Positions 1 to 8,863 are shown, counted from the stretch's first letter. The stretch is DNA of 64,000 nucleotides from Actinobacteria bacterium IMCC26207 (GCA_001025035.1 LCZK01000005.1:183306-247305), one strand, 5' to 3'. A program made the numbers and translations. The notes: generated from the letters alone by a model not told the origin.

Positions 1-2
1 AG

Positions 3-557
3 GACCGAGCCAACGACATGATTGTGGTGGTTGACCCAGTTGATGGATCTACGAACGCAAGTCGCGGGATTCCTTGGTACGCAATCAGCCTGTGTGCAGT
101 AGAGGCAGGCGAGATGCGGGCTTCACTGGTGGTCAACCTGGCAACCGGTAGGCGTTATCAGGCGGTTCGTGGCCAAGGCGCAACCCGAGACGGTGTGGCC
201 ATTGCGCCCTCGGCGATTACCGAAATTGAGAGCGCCATGCTGGTGCTCAATGGGTACAGCCCAAAGCATTTGCACTGGCGGCAATACAGGTCTCTGGGGG
301 CGACTGCACTTGATTTGTGCAGCGTTGCCGATGGGACCTTCGACGGCTCAATTGACTGCACCGATAGCAAGTTAGGCCCATGGGATTACATGGGAGCACT
401 GCTGGTATTGCAAGAAGTTGGCGCACATATTGCAGATGCTCAGGGCCGGGAACTTGTGGTGCTTGACCCATCGGCTCGCCGCACCCCCGTCGCGGCCGGC
501 ACTGAAGCACTTTTTGAAACCTTGTTTGTCAGGCGTCAGACGCTCGGTAGCTGGTGA
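3..557 (+). CDS. Inositol monophosphatase-family phosphatase, 5' end outside window
   Basis: The visible C-terminal part belongs to the Mg2+-dependent inositol monophosphatase/histidinol-phosphatase superfamily. The metal-binding motif DPVDGSTN lies about 11 residues into the visible frame, and the second motif GPWDYMGALL, with the WD pair that closes the metal site, is about 110 residues later. The family is usually 250-280 residues, so roughly 70-90 N-terminal residues lie before base 1. The frame is open to the window edge, so the ATG at 18 sits inside the domain and is not the start. The substrate could be inositol phosphate, histidinol phosphate, PAP or fructose bisphosphate; nothing visible decides. 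A Nudix gene follows 30 bp later on the same strand. Confidence 0.8.
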   Translation, partial: DRANDMIVVVDPVDGSTNASRGIPWYAISLCAVEAGEMRASLVVNLATGRRYQAVRGQGATRDGVAIAPSAITEIESAMLVLNGYSPKHLHWRQYRSLGATALDLCSVADGTFDGSIDCTDSKLGPWDYMGALLVLQEVGAHIADAQGRELVVLDPSARRTPVAAGTEALFETLFVRRQTLGSW

Positions 558-587
558 CGGTATTCAGGGTGATTCTGTGAGGCCAAG

Positions 588-1094
588 ATGAAGTTGCGCA
601 TCCACCTAGTTTTGCTACGAATCTTTGGCGCCCTTCCGCGCCGCGTGCGAAGAATTCTGGTGCGACTCGGATCGCCCAAGTACACCGTCGGTGCAATCTG
701 CATTGTGCAACGAGAAGACGGCCGAATTCTTTTGGTGAAGCAGAGCTACGGCAAGCGTTGGGGAACTCCGGGCGGTCTTGCAAAGCGGCATGAACTTCCT
801 CAGGACGCAGCAGTACGCGAAACCAAGGAAGAGGTCAACCTAAAAATCCGCCTCATCAGCGAAGCGGCGGTGGTAGTCGAACCCACTCCACACCGTGTGG
901 ATGTTGTGTACTTAGCGCAAGCCTTCGAGCCCGCATTCATCGAACAAGTTCGTCCATCCTCTCCAGAGATTGAACGCGCCGAGTGGTTCGATCTGAGCGA
1001 GCTACCCGAGATGCAAGTAGAGACAGTGACCGCGCTGCGTGCGCTTGGCCGAAGTGGTGCGCTAGATATTTCTGCGGCAAACCTTCCGAACTGA
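588..1094 (+). CDS. Nudix hydrolase
   Basis: This 168-residue protein should hydrolyse a nucleoside diphosphate linked to another moiety. The Nudix box runs from about G63 to L86: G63, five residues, E69, seven residues, then RETKEEVNL. It keeps the Mg2+-binding REx2EE core, with Asn where the consensus usually has Gly. About 40 basic, partly hydrophobic residues precede the domain (MKLRIHLVLLRIFGALPRRV), which may form an amphipathic helix. It follows the phosphatase gene by 30 bp and may be cotranscribed with it. The substrate cannot be told from the sequence. Confidence 0.85.
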   Translation: MKLRIHLVLLRIFGALPRRVRRILVRLGSPKYTVGAICIVQREDGRILLVKQSYGKRWGTPGGLAKRHELPQDAAVRETKEEVNLKIRLISEAAVVVEPTPHRVDVVYLAQAFEPAFIEQVRPSSPEIERAEWFDLSELPEMQVETVTALRALGRSGALDISAANLPN

Positions 1095-1153
1095 CCCGTT
1101 TCGGCTGCGTCAAGATATGTGCTGTGGGGGTCACCGGGTAAGCTGAACTTTGA

Positions 1154-1227
1154 GGGCGCGTAGCTCAGTTGGTTAGAGCACCTGGTTTACATCCAGGGTG
1201 TCGGGGGTTCGATTCCCTCCGCGCCCA
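1154..1227 (+). tRNA. tRNA-Val (anticodon UAC)
   Basis: A complete cloverleaf is visible. The acceptor stem is GGGCGCG with CGCGCCC and discriminator A at 1227. The D-arm contains AGCTCAGTTGGTTAGAGC. The anticodon stem is CCTGG/CCAGG around loop TTTACAT, giving anticodon TAC, which reads GUA and wobble valine codons. The T-arm GGGGG-TTCGATT-CCCTC contains one G-T pair. CCA is not encoded, as in many actinobacterial tRNA genes. It stands alone between a Nudix gene and a kinase-like gene. Confidence 0.97.
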
Positions 1228-1263
1228 CTCATTGTCTGAAGATCCTCGCATGAGGAGGAGTCG

Positions 1264-2172
1264 ATGGATACTGCGGTTGAAGATGCCATTCGTCGCTTCC
1301 CTGGATGGGCAGACGCAGAGTTGAGCATCGGGGTACTTGACGGCGGCATGACCAACCGCAACTTTGTGGTCGGGGTTGACGGCCAAGAGTTCGTGGTGCG
1401 CATCCCCGGCGAACGCACCGAGTTGCTAGGTATCGATCGTCTCCATGAGGCCGAAGTAGCCCGCCGCGCTGGCCAACTTGGCATCGGCCCCGAAGTTCTG
1501 GGTGAATTGCCTGGTGTGGGCACCCAAGTCATTCGCTACGTTGCGGGCCGTCACTTAAGCGGCGACGCATTTACGAGTCGTCTGGACGAGGTCATCACTG
1601 CCATGCGCACCTTGCACGAGAGCGGTGCAGTGGGCGCAGATTTTATGATTCACCGAGTCGTCGAACGCCATGCGCAAGATGCGTTGAACGAGGGTGGAAC
1701 CGTCCCAGCTGCTTATGAACGCTTACACCTGCAGAGTCACCGCATAGAAACAGCGTTGGCAACGCATCCGACCCAGATGGTGGCTTGTCATAACGACTTG
1801 CTGCCCGGAAACCTGTTGTTCGAAGAGGATCGGGTCTGGCTCCTTGATTACGAGTACGCCGGAAACAACGACCCGTTTTTTGATCTAGCCAACCTGAGCG
1901 TGAATGCTGAACTTGATCGCTCTGGCGAGAGAAAATTGCTCACTGGCTACTTCGGCCGAGTCACCGAGGCCGGATGGGCCCGCTTTCAGTTAATGAAAGT
2001 GATGAGTGAGTTTCGCGAAGGCATGTGGGGCGTTGTGCAACAGGCAATCAGCAGCCTTGAGATCGACCTGGTGGCCTATGCCGCCACACGACTCGGCCAG
2101 GCAGAAGCGCTGACCCAAGAGCCGGAGTACGAGGGTTGGCTGAAAGCGGCTGAAGGCGATCCGGCCGTCTAG
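1264..2172 (+). CDS. Phosphotransferase of the choline kinase/aminoglycoside phosphotransferase fold
   Basis: This 302-residue protein has the APH/choline-kinase architecture. It has an N-terminal nucleotide-binding lobe (GGMTNRNFVV near residues 27-36), a catalytic loop HNDLLPGN with H176 and D178, and the metal-binding D195 in LDYEYAG. That set of motifs is closest to choline/ethanolamine kinases (LicA-like). AGGAGGAG at 1253-1260 supports the ATG. The next gene starts 12 bp later and encodes a dimethylglycine-dehydrogenase-like flavoprotein. The pair may handle a choline- or betaine-derived compound; that substrate link is inference. Confidence 0.75.
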   Translation: MDTAVEDAIRRFPGWADAELSIGVLDGGMTNRNFVVGVDGQEFVVRIPGERTELLGIDRLHEAEVARRAGQLGIGPEVLGELPGVGTQVIRYVAGRHLSGDAFTSRLDEVITAMRTLHESGAVGADFMIHRVVERHAQDALNEGGTVPAAYERLHLQSHRIETALATHPTQMVACHNDLLPGNLLFEEDRVWLLDYEYAGNNDPFFDLANLSVNAELDRSGERKLLTGYFGRVTEAGWARFQLMKVMSEFREGMWGVVQQAISSLEIDLVAYAATRLGQAEALTQEPEYEGWLKAAEGDPAV

Positions 2173-2183
2173 ATTACTGACTC

Positions 2184-4613
2184 GTGCGCACAGAGGCCCG
2201 GGCAGTCATCATCGGTGGAGGAGTCGCTGGCGCGAGCATCGCCTATCACCTGACGCTGCTCGGTTGGACTGACATCGTGTTGGTTGATCGTGATCAACTG
2301 ACCAGCGGTTCGACCTTTCATTCGGCGGGCCTGGTTGGTCAGCTGCGAAACACTGTCACGCTCACCAAGATGATGATGTACGGCGCTGAGCTGTATCGCC
2401 GACTCGGCGATGAGACCGGCCAAGACTTGGGCTGGCATGAGGTTGGTTCTCTTCGCTTGGCCTCAACCCCCGAACGACTCGAGGAGTTGCGCCGCCAAGC
2501 TGGCTGGGCAAAGACCTTTGGCTTGCCGTTGGACCTCATCAGCACCAATGAAGCCCACGAACGCTTTCACGGATTGTTTGACCCAACCGACGTGCTTGGC
2601 GCGGTCTGGTTGCCTACCGATGGATGGTTAAACCCAAGCGACCTGACCATGGCGCTCGCTGCCGGTGCGCGGTCCCTCGGTGCCGAGATCGCAACGATGA
2701 CCAGAGTGACTGGCATCGGGGTGGGCACGGTGAACGGCCGAGAGCAGGTCACCCATGTTGAAACCGATAAAGGCCGAATCACCTGCAGCGTTGTGGTCAA
2801 CGCAGGCGGCATGTATGCACATGAGATCGGCCGCCTTGCCGGGGTGAACGTTCCGATTGTGCCGATGGCACATCAGTACGCGATCACTCGGCCGCAGATC
2901 ACGGTTCCATCGGATCTTCCGACCATGCGCGATCCCGATCGTTTGGTGTACTTCCGAGAAGAGGTAGGCGGGCTCATCATGGGCGGTTACGAGCGCAACC
3001 CTCAGCCCTGGTGCCTTGACGGCAACATCCCCCCGACATTCAATAACACCCTTCTAGAGCCGGATTGGGATCGGTTCATGCCGTTGGCCGAGTCAGCGCA
3101 AGGTCTGGTTCCGTGCCTTGTGGATGCTGATGTTCATCAACTCATCAACGGCCCCGAAGCGTTCACTCCTGACGGCGAGTTTATTTTGGGCCCGAGCGAG
3201 GTCGATGGGTTCTACGTGGCCGCCGGATTTTGTGCTCACGGTATTGCGGGCGCTGGTGGCAACGGCAAAGTCATGGCCGAGTGGATCGTGAACGGCGAAC
3301 CGCCCATGGATCTGTGGAAGATGGACAGTCGCCGTTTCGGCCCGCAGTACAAGTCTCGCGGATTCAGTTTGGCCCGGACCGATGAGGTGTACAGCACCTA
3401 CTACGACATTGCGTACCCGAATCACGAGCGCTTGGCCGGCCGCCCGTTGCGCGTACCACCTGCCTATGAACGCCACCGAGCCTTGGATGCCGAGTTTGGC
3501 GAGAAGAGCGGATGGGAACGCGTCAACTGGTATCGCTCGAATGAGGACCCAGCGCATGAGCACCAACGGCCCCGAGGTTGGGCTGGCCAGCACTGGTCTA
3601 CGGCCATTGTGACTGAGCATCTTGCGACTCGCAGCACTGCCGGACTGTTCGATGAATCCTCCTTCGCGAAGATCGAGATTTCTGGTCCCAGCGCCCTCGA
3701 GTTTCTGCAGAAGTTGTGTACCAACTCGATCGACAAGGCCCCCGGATCGATCACCTATACCCAGATGCTCAACTCGCGTGCTGGGATCGAATGTGACTTC
3801 ACGATTACCCGGCTCGCTTCAGACCGTTTCCTGATCGTGACGGGAACTGCATTTGGTCGACACGACATGTCGTGGATTTCATCACATGCACCAACTGATG
3901 GATCGGTGACTCTTCGTGACGTCACCTCCTCGTTGGCATGCTTCGGTCTTTGGGGTCCGAACGCAGGCTCCATTGTTGAATCGGTTAGCGCCGATGATCT
4001 GTCTTTTCGCTTTATGCAGGCGCGACAGATCACGATTGGCGAGGTGCCGTGTTGGGCGCTGCGGGTTACCTACGTTGGTGAGAGCGGCTGGGAGTTGTAC
4101 CCCGCTGCCGAATTCGGCTTGCGATTATGGGACACGCTTGTGCAGGCCGGTGCGCCCTTTGGTCTCCTGCCAGGTGGCTACCGTGCGATTGACTCACTTC
4201 GCTTAGAGAAGGGGTACCGGGCATGGGGGAGTGACATCACGAATGACACTGACCCGTATTCCTCGGGGCTTGGTTTTGCGGTGCGTCTTGATCATGAGTT
4301 CATCGGTCGTGACGCGTTGCCGGACTCAAGCACGGGTGGCGAGCAACGTCTCTGCTGCCTGGTGCTAGCCGATAGCCAGTCGGTGGCGATGGGCAACGAG
4401 CCGGTGTCGCTTCCCACTGGCGAGATTGTGGGGCGCATTACCAGCGGTGGTCAGGGCTATTCGCTGGGCGTGTCGATCGCCTATGCGTGGCTCCCCAGAG
4501 CGCTTGCGGACCCAGGGACAGCAGTCTCGGTGGAAGTATTTGGGGTTGCAGTTGCGGCCGAGGTGCGAACCGATCCGCTCTTTGACCCAACTGGCGCACG
4601 AGTGCGGGCCTAG
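2184..4613 (+). CDS. FAD-dependent oxidoreductase fused to GcvT-type aminomethyltransferase (dimethylglycine/sarcosine dehydrogenase-like)
   Basis: This 809-residue protein starts at GTG. It has an N-terminal DAO-type FAD domain (VIIGGGVAGASIA, residues 8-20). H46 in STFHSAGLVG is in the place where dimethylglycine and sarcosine dehydrogenases attach FAD covalently. A FAO middle domain (about 370-430) leads to a C-terminal folate-binding GcvT domain with the YVGESGWELYP signature. Family members oxidatively demethylate an N-methyl amine and pass the one-carbon unit to tetrahydrofolate. It lies 12 bp after the kinase-like gene, probably in the same transcript. Full length; substrate not determined. 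Confidence 0.85.
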   Translation: MRTEARAVIIGGGVAGASIAYHLTLLGWTDIVLVDRDQLTSGSTFHSAGLVGQLRNTVTLTKMMMYGAELYRRLGDETGQDLGWHEVGSLRLASTPERLEELRRQAGWAKTFGLPLDLISTNEAHERFHGLFDPTDVLGAVWLPTDGWLNPSDLTMALAAGARSLGAEIATMTRVTGIGVGTVNGREQVTHVETDKGRITCSVVVNAGGMYAHEIGRLAGVNVPIVPMAHQYAITRPQITVPSDLPTMRDPDRLVYFREEVGGLIMGGYERNPQPWCLDGNIPPTFNNTLLEPDWDRFMPLAESAQGLVPCLVDADVHQLINGPEAFTPDGEFILGPSEVDGFYVAAGFCAHGIAGAGGNGKVMAEWIVNGEPPMDLWKMDSRRFGPQYKSRGFSLARTDEVYSTYYDIAYPNHERLAGRPLRVPPAYERHRALDAEFGEKSGWERVNWYRSNEDPAHEHQRPRGWAGQHWSTAIVTEHLATRSTAGLFDESSFAKIEISGPSALEFLQKLCTNSIDKAPGSITYTQMLNSRAGIECDFTITRLASDRFLIVTGTAFGRHDMSWISSHAPTDGSVTLRDVTSSLACFGLWGPNAGSIVESVSADDLSFRFMQARQITIGEVPCWALRVTYVGESGWELYPAAEFGLRLWDTLVQAGAPFGLLPGGYRAIDSLRLEKGYRAWGSDITNDTDPYSSGLGFAVRLDHEFIGRDALPDSSTGGEQRLCCLVLADSQSVAMGNEPVSLPTGEIVGRITSGGQGYSLGVSIAYAWLPRALADPGTAVSVEVFGVAVAAEVRTDPLFDPTGARVRA

Positions 4614-4662
4614 CGCCTAGTTGAGCTAGATCACAGTTGAGACTGGATCTTTTCAGATCTAT

Positions 4663-7600
4663 TCAGGTCGTTGAGGACAACACCGAATCAATCGTGGCAA
4701 GTGCGAGTGCGACTGCTGCATCCGCTCGCATTGATGCGCCTCGCCTACTTGCTGCGGCGAGAGCGTCCTCTCCTAGGCGGGTGGCAAGTTCCCGGTTGAG
4801 TCCGGCTAGTTCGTCTGCGTCAAGCGGTGCGAACGGCAGGGCTGCAGCAGCGCCAGCAGCTAGTACGGCTCCAGACAGCAGCGCAGCCTCTTCGTCGCGA
4901 CCCTTCCTAGCCAGAATCCCCGCTACGTGTCGCAGGCTGAGCCACTGGTTCGCCCAGTCCCCACCCCGGAACCACGTGCCGATGACATCCCGGTATCCGC
5001 TGAGGGCCTCGTGGATCTCTCCGTTCATCGCACGAAGCCACATTGCTTCTGTTCTAGCGAAGGAGCGCAGCCATAAGTTGCCTACGGAGTCAGCGAACTC
5101 AGCGGACTCTTCAAGAAGCCGCAATGCCTCCATAGGGTTCGTGTGGGCCGCCGCCAAGCCAGCTGCGTAGGCTGCTTGCGACAATGCTGTTGGGCTTTCC
5201 AGAGAAGCAGATACCGCCTGGGCCTCTTCAGCCCATCGGGCGCCACCATCTGGGTCACCAATGCTGGTCTGGGCGACCGAACGCATGTAGAGCGCATGCG
5301 CTAAGCGGCCAATTCTGCCTGTGTTGCGAGCGACGTCCACCATCTGGTTCATCCACTCCACTGCCGTGTCGCTGTGTCCCTGATAAAAGAGTGCATTGGC
5401 GAGGACGCGTTCGGGAAGGCCGCAGGACTCGACTCGATGTCGTGAGCGAAGCTCGATTGCTTGGTCGGCGAGATTGACCGCTCGGTCGAGTTCACCTCGA
5501 ACGAACGCTCCGTAGCCAACGACTGCGATTGCAGTGGGGCGCAGCGGATGGTCGGCTGCTGAGTCCATCGCTGCGACAGTCTCTGCCCAGTCCACTACCT
5601 CGTAACGAATCGCACGGAACCCGGGTTCGCTCATTGACACGACGATTCGCAATGCCGAGTCGGCATCGTCCACAGCGATTGCTGTAGTCAGAGCGGAGCG
5701 AAGATTGTCGGCGTCACGGTCAAGGCGAACCACCCACTGACTCTCCTTTGGGCCTTCGAGTTCGAGCGCGCCAGCGACCGACAGATCGGTGAACGTGGCT
5801 AGGTGTGCGCGGTGGATGAGCGGTCCGTCGAGCTGTTCAGCCAGGCGCTGGGCGCCGAACTGTCGCAGAGTCTCGAGCTGTGAGTAGCGGAACTGACCCC
5901 CGGACTGAGATGCCACGACCAGTGACTTGTCGACCAGGCTGCCGAGCAAAGATGCGAGGTTCTCGGTTGCGATTTGGCCGCCGCCACAAATGCGCTCCGC
6001 TGAGTCCAGGTCAAAGCCGCCGGCAAATACCGAGAGTCGGTTGAAGAGTTCACGCTCGGCGGGATCGAGCAGCACGTAGGACCATTGCACAACGTCGCGC
6101 AATGACCGGTGCCGTTCCTCTCGTGCATGGCCGCTGCCGAGTAGTGCGAAGCGCTCTGTGAGCCGGTCTACAAGTTGGCTTGGCGTCATCGATGCCATTC
6201 GTGCAGCGGCAAGCTCAAGAGCTAGTGGCAATCCATCGAGCTGAATGCAGAGCTCTGCAACTGCTGCGGCGTTGTCTTCGGTCAGATCAAACCCGGGAGA
6301 CGCGTCTGCTGCGCGAGCAACGAACACTTTGACTGCGGATGCGCCGGCGATCTCGCTAAAATCCGAGGCGGCACCTGAGGGAATATCAAGCGTTGAGACT
6401 GGGCGCACGACTTCGCCCGCCATGCCGATCGGCTCTCTACTTGTGGCGAGCACTCTGACCGCAGGGCACCATCGGATGAGTTCGACAATCAGCTCACCGA
6501 CGGTGCCAATTACGTGCTCGCAGTTGTCGATGATGAGCAGAAGTTCCTGTGGTCCAAGCACCTCAAGAATGGCATCAGTGAGCGAACGTTCAGATCTGCG
6601 TTCCGCCTGCACCGACTTCGCCACTGCCGCGACTACTGCGGCGGGTTCGGCGACTGGAGCAAGCTCCACTAGCCGGACACCATCCTTAAAAGATGCTGCT
6701 AGGCGTCTCGCAGCTTCGCTAGCCAAAGTGGACTTCCCCACACCTCCGGGACCAGTGAGCGTCACGAGACGAGCTCGAGCTAAAGCAGATTCAATCTCAT
6801 CAAGGGCCATCTCCCGACCGACGAGCGGCCCAACGAGTGAAGCGGAGAGCAGCCTCGGCTGATTCGGCTGCTTCGGCTGTTTCGTGGCGCTGGGGCGGGC
6901 GGGCTTAGGTTCGCCGACAACGATAAGCCGCTCAAGCTCAGCAAAGGCCGGTGAAGGGTCTAGGCCCAGTTCCTCGCCAAGGTGGCGACGGAATTCTGCT
7001 GCGACTCGCAGCGCCTCCGCCTGTCGACCACTGCGATTCAGCCCTGACATCAGGAGACACCAGAACCGTTCCCGCAAGGGATTGGCGCGGGCAAGTCCTT
7101 CCAGCTCGGAAATGACTGCGCCCTCGTCGCCTAGCGCCAGCCGTGTCTCGTTACGGTCCTCTAAGGCTTGGAGTCGTAACTCTTCGAGGCGGGTGGCCTC
7201 TGGCTGTGCCCATGGTAGGTCTTCGAACCCAGCGAATGCCGGGCCCGCCCAGAGCCCAAGAGCTAGATCGAACAGTTCGATTGCCTCTTCCGGGCGGTCC
7301 TGAGCGCATTGCCGAGCTGCAGCTAGGTACGACTCAAAGCAGTCGGCATCTACTGCCTCGAGCGGCAACTCAAGGAGATAGCCTGGCGGCCGGCTGTTGA
7401 GGGCCACGAGCGGATCGGTAGAGAAAAGCCTTCTGAGCTTCGACACCGAGGTCTGCAGCGTGGAGCGTGCAGTGCTGGGAGCGTCTTCGCCCCACAGTGC
7501 TTCCGTTAGCCAGTCGATCGATACAACTTGTCGGCGGGTTGCGAGGAGGGAGGCTAAAAGCAACCGTTGCCTTGGTCCGCCGAGCGGCACGGGTCCGGAC

Positions 7601-7674
7601 TCGTCGAACACATCAACACTGCCGAGCAACCGGAACTCCACGGGCGCAGTGTATGTCACAAGGCTGGCCGCCAA
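4663..7674 (-). CDS. SARP/AfsR-type transcriptional regulator with BTAD and STAND-type ATPase domains
   Basis: This 1003-residue regulator has an OmpR-like winged-helix DNA-binding domain (about residues 13-85) and a bacterial transcriptional activation domain to about 240. An NTPase follows, with P-loop GPGGVGKSTL near 305 and Walker B LLLIIDNCEH near 378. A long TPR-like helical C-terminus completes it. There is no C-terminal LuxR helix-turn-helix, which separates it from LAL regulators. The longest start is TTG at 7674; an in-frame GTG at 7659 is equally possible. It is divergent from a cupin/TIGR03086 pair. The shared intergenic region holds heptamer direct repeats like SARP sites, so that pair is the likely target. 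Confidence 0.85.
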   Translation of the reverse strand: MAASLVTYTAPVEFRLLGSVDVFDESGPVPLGGPRQRLLLASLLATRRQVVSIDWLTEALWGEDAPSTARSTLQTSVSKLRRLFSTDPLVALNSRPPGYLLELPLEAVDADCFESYLAAARQCAQDRPEEAIELFDLALGLWAGPAFAGFEDLPWAQPEATRLEELRLQALEDRNETRLALGDEGAVISELEGLARANPLRERFWCLLMSGLNRSGRQAEALRVAAEFRRHLGEELGLDPSPAFAELERLIVVGEPKPARPSATKQPKQPNQPRLLSASLVGPLVGREMALDEIESALARARLVTLTGPGGVGKSTLASEAARRLAASFKDGVRLVELAPVAEPAAVVAAVAKSVQAERRSERSLTDAILEVLGPQELLLIIDNCEHVIGTVGELIVELIRWCPAVRVLATSREPIGMAGEVVRPVSTLDIPSGAASDFSEIAGASAVKVFVARAADASPGFDLTEDNAAAVAELCIQLDGLPLALELAAARMASMTPSQLVDRLTERFALLGSGHAREERHRSLRDVVQWSYVLLDPAERELFNRLSVFAGGFDLDSAERICGGGQIATENLASLLGSLVDKSLVVASQSGGQFRYSQLETLRQFGAQRLAEQLDGPLIHRAHLATFTDLSVAGALELEGPKESQWVVRLDRDADNLRSALTTAIAVDDADSALRIVVSMSEPGFRAIRYEVVDWAETVAAMDSAADHPLRPTAIAVVGYGAFVRGELDRAVNLADQAIELRSRHRVESCGLPERVLANALFYQGHSDTAVEWMNQMVDVARNTGRIGRLAHALYMRSVAQTSIGDPDGGARWAEEAQAVSASLESPTALSQAAYAAGLAAAHTNPMEALRLLEESAEFADSVGNLWLRSFARTEAMWLRAMNGEIHEALSGYRDVIGTWFRGGDWANQWLSLRHVAGILARKGRDEEAALLSGAVLAAGAAAALPFAPLDADELAGLNRELATRLGEDALAAASRRGASMRADAAVALALATIDSVLSSTT

Positions 7675-7682
7675 CAGCGGAA

Positions 7683-7711
7683 TTGCCGGCAGATCACCGA
7701 CAGCTCACCGA
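7683..7711 (+). promoter_or_regulatory. Candidate SARP-binding heptamer direct repeats
   Basis: Two perfect heptamers TCACCGA at 7694-7700 and 7705-7711 are separated by exactly 4 bp (11-bp period). A poorer copy, TTGCCGG at 7683-7689, lies one further period upstream. Known SARP/AfsR sites are heptamer direct repeats with a 4-bp spacer that place protein on one face of the helix. The site sits in the divergent space between a SARP-type gene and the cupin operon. Binding is inferred. Confidence 0.5.
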
Positions 7712-7733
7712 GTGCCGGAAAGGGGGGTTACGC

Positions 7734-7775
7734 ATGATCCTCTGGACGATCCGATTCTACGGGTCGCGAAACTAG
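7734..7775 (+). CDS. Possible 13-codon leader peptide
   Basis: A short frame reads MILWTIRFYGSRN, with a strong Shine-Dalgarno-like AGGGGGG at 7721-7727 placed 6 bp before its ATG. Its TAG stop (7773-7775) overlaps the AGGGAG ribosome-binding site of the cupin gene. That arrangement suggests translational coupling or attenuation of the downstream operon. No homology is recognised, and chance occurrence is possible at this length. Confidence 0.35.
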   Translation: MILWTIRFYGSRN

Positions 7776-7786
7776 GGAGTAAATCA

Positions 7787-8176
7787 ATGCGTGTATCAAA
7801 GAACGACATTCCGGTGGTGCTAGAGGTTCCTGGGGCTGTCGCCCGCCAACTCGACGGGTTCGGAGAGATCCCAGGAATGGGTTCAGTAGGTGGCGAGTGG
7901 TTCTCGCTAGGCGCAGGCACCGACATCGCCCCGCTACTCGAGGGCCTTGAGCGGGACACCTGTGCCTCGCCCCACTGGGGGTTCGTCATCTCCGGTCAGG
8001 TCGTGCTGACCTATGCCGATCATCCAGAGGAGACAGTCTCGGGGGGCGACCTGTTCTTCTGGCCGCCATTCCACTCGGTGCGAGTGACCGAGGATGCAGA
8101 GGTCATCCTGTTTAGCCCCCATGGCGCCCACCGGGCAGTTGTCGACCACATGGCCGTGAAGCTGGGGGTGGCTTGA
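7787..8176 (+). CDS. Small cupin-domain protein
   Basis: This 129-residue protein is a single cupin barrel. Motif-like stretches include SPHWGFVISGQVVL and a second strand group FWPPFHSVRV. The frame is open further upstream, but AGGGAG at 7774-7779, 7 bp before ATG 7787, fixes the start. The stop overlaps the next gene's ATG (TGATG), so the two are translationally coupled. It may bind a small ligand or metal and act as an enzyme or sensor. Control by the divergent SARP-type regulator is likely from position, but no substrate is evident. Confidence 0.7.
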   Translation: MRVSKNDIPVVLEVPGAVARQLDGFGEIPGMGSVGGEWFSLGAGTDIAPLLEGLERDTCASPHWGFVISGQVVLTYADHPEETVSGGDLFFWPPFHSVRVTEDAEVILFSPHGAHRAVVDHMAVKLGVA

Positions 8177-8778
8177 TGAGCACCGAAACACTCCGGTTTG
8201 AGTTGGAGGACGGGATCGACGGGGGCGCCCAGCTCCAGCAGGTCGTGCCGCGCCTCGGCGCTGCAATCGCACAGGTGCAGATTGCTGAACTCGGGCTTCC
8301 TACGCCGTGTGCGTCATGGACCACTCGTGATCTGCTGAATCACATCATTGGTGGTGCCGACATGTTCGCCGCTGCCTTCGGGGGCGCCCCTGTGCTCGAC
8401 ATCTCGGGCCGCTTGCCCGATGTCATCGGAGACGATCCGATGGGTGCATTCGAGTTGGCAGCGGGTCGTTTCGGTGAAGCCACGCAGCAGCCCGGCGCCA
8501 TGGAGCAAGTAATTGAGCTCCCGTTCGGGCCGATGACCGGCAGGACCTTTCTGCGATTTGTCGCATTTGACCTCACCGTGCACACATGGGACGTCGCATC
8601 GGTCACGGGCAGCGAGGTTGAGTTCCCCGAGGAACTTCTTGTGGAAATCACTTCATTTGCTCATCACGTGCTTGACACTGTTCCTCGAAGTGAACTCCTC
8701 TGCGCTGATCCGGTGGAGAGCCCGCCGGGAGCCAGTCCGCTGGAAGTGCTAGTTGCCTACTCCGGTCGTCAGCTCTGA
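8176..8778 (+). CDS. TIGR03086-type DinB-fold protein
   Basis: This 200-residue protein has the actinobacterial TIGR03086 pattern. It shows TPCASWTTRDLLNHIIGG near the N-terminus, a metal-site His in that helix, and a DLTVHTWDVA segment about 100 residues later. The fold is the four-helix DinB/maleylpyruvate-isomerase bundle, whose members often bind a divalent metal and use mycothiol. A TTG three bases upstream is in frame, but ATG 8176 overlapping the cupin stop is the better start. Its activity is unknown. Confidence 0.75.
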   Translation: MSTETLRFELEDGIDGGAQLQQVVPRLGAAIAQVQIAELGLPTPCASWTTRDLLNHIIGGADMFAAAFGGAPVLDISGRLPDVIGDDPMGAFELAAGRFGEATQQPGAMEQVIELPFGPMTGRTFLRFVAFDLTVHTWDVASVTGSEVEFPEELLVEITSFAHHVLDTVPRSELLCADPVESPPGASPLEVLVAYSGRQL

Positions 8779-8831
8779 CTCGGTGTGCATCGCAAGTGCC
8801 GCGGGATTTGACCCATCTCCGGTTTTCGTCT

Positions 8832-8863
8832 TGCGCCTGACCCCCTATTGGGGGTCAGGCGCA
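8832..8863 (+). terminator. Strong 14-bp hairpin, probable terminator without U-tract
   Basis: Arms TGCGCCTGACCCCC (8832-8845) and GGGGGTCAGGCGCA (8850-8863) pair perfectly around a TATT loop. It lies 53 bp after the TIGR03086 stop. There is no T-run on either strand, but actinobacterial terminators often lack one. A TTG inside the right arm could extend the next reading frame over the hairpin, which is one reason for preferring a later start for that gene. Confidence 0.65.

Noticed and set aside
1165..1386. Minus-strand frame across the tRNA-Val gene
   Set aside because: It contains the RESNPRHPGCKPGAL type peptide that arises from translating tRNA antisense, a familiar annotation artefact.
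4637..6862. Ser/Ala/Arg-rich plus-strand frames opposite the SARP regulator
   Set aside because: Antisense of a clear coding frame with P-loop and BTAD features. No independent evidence.
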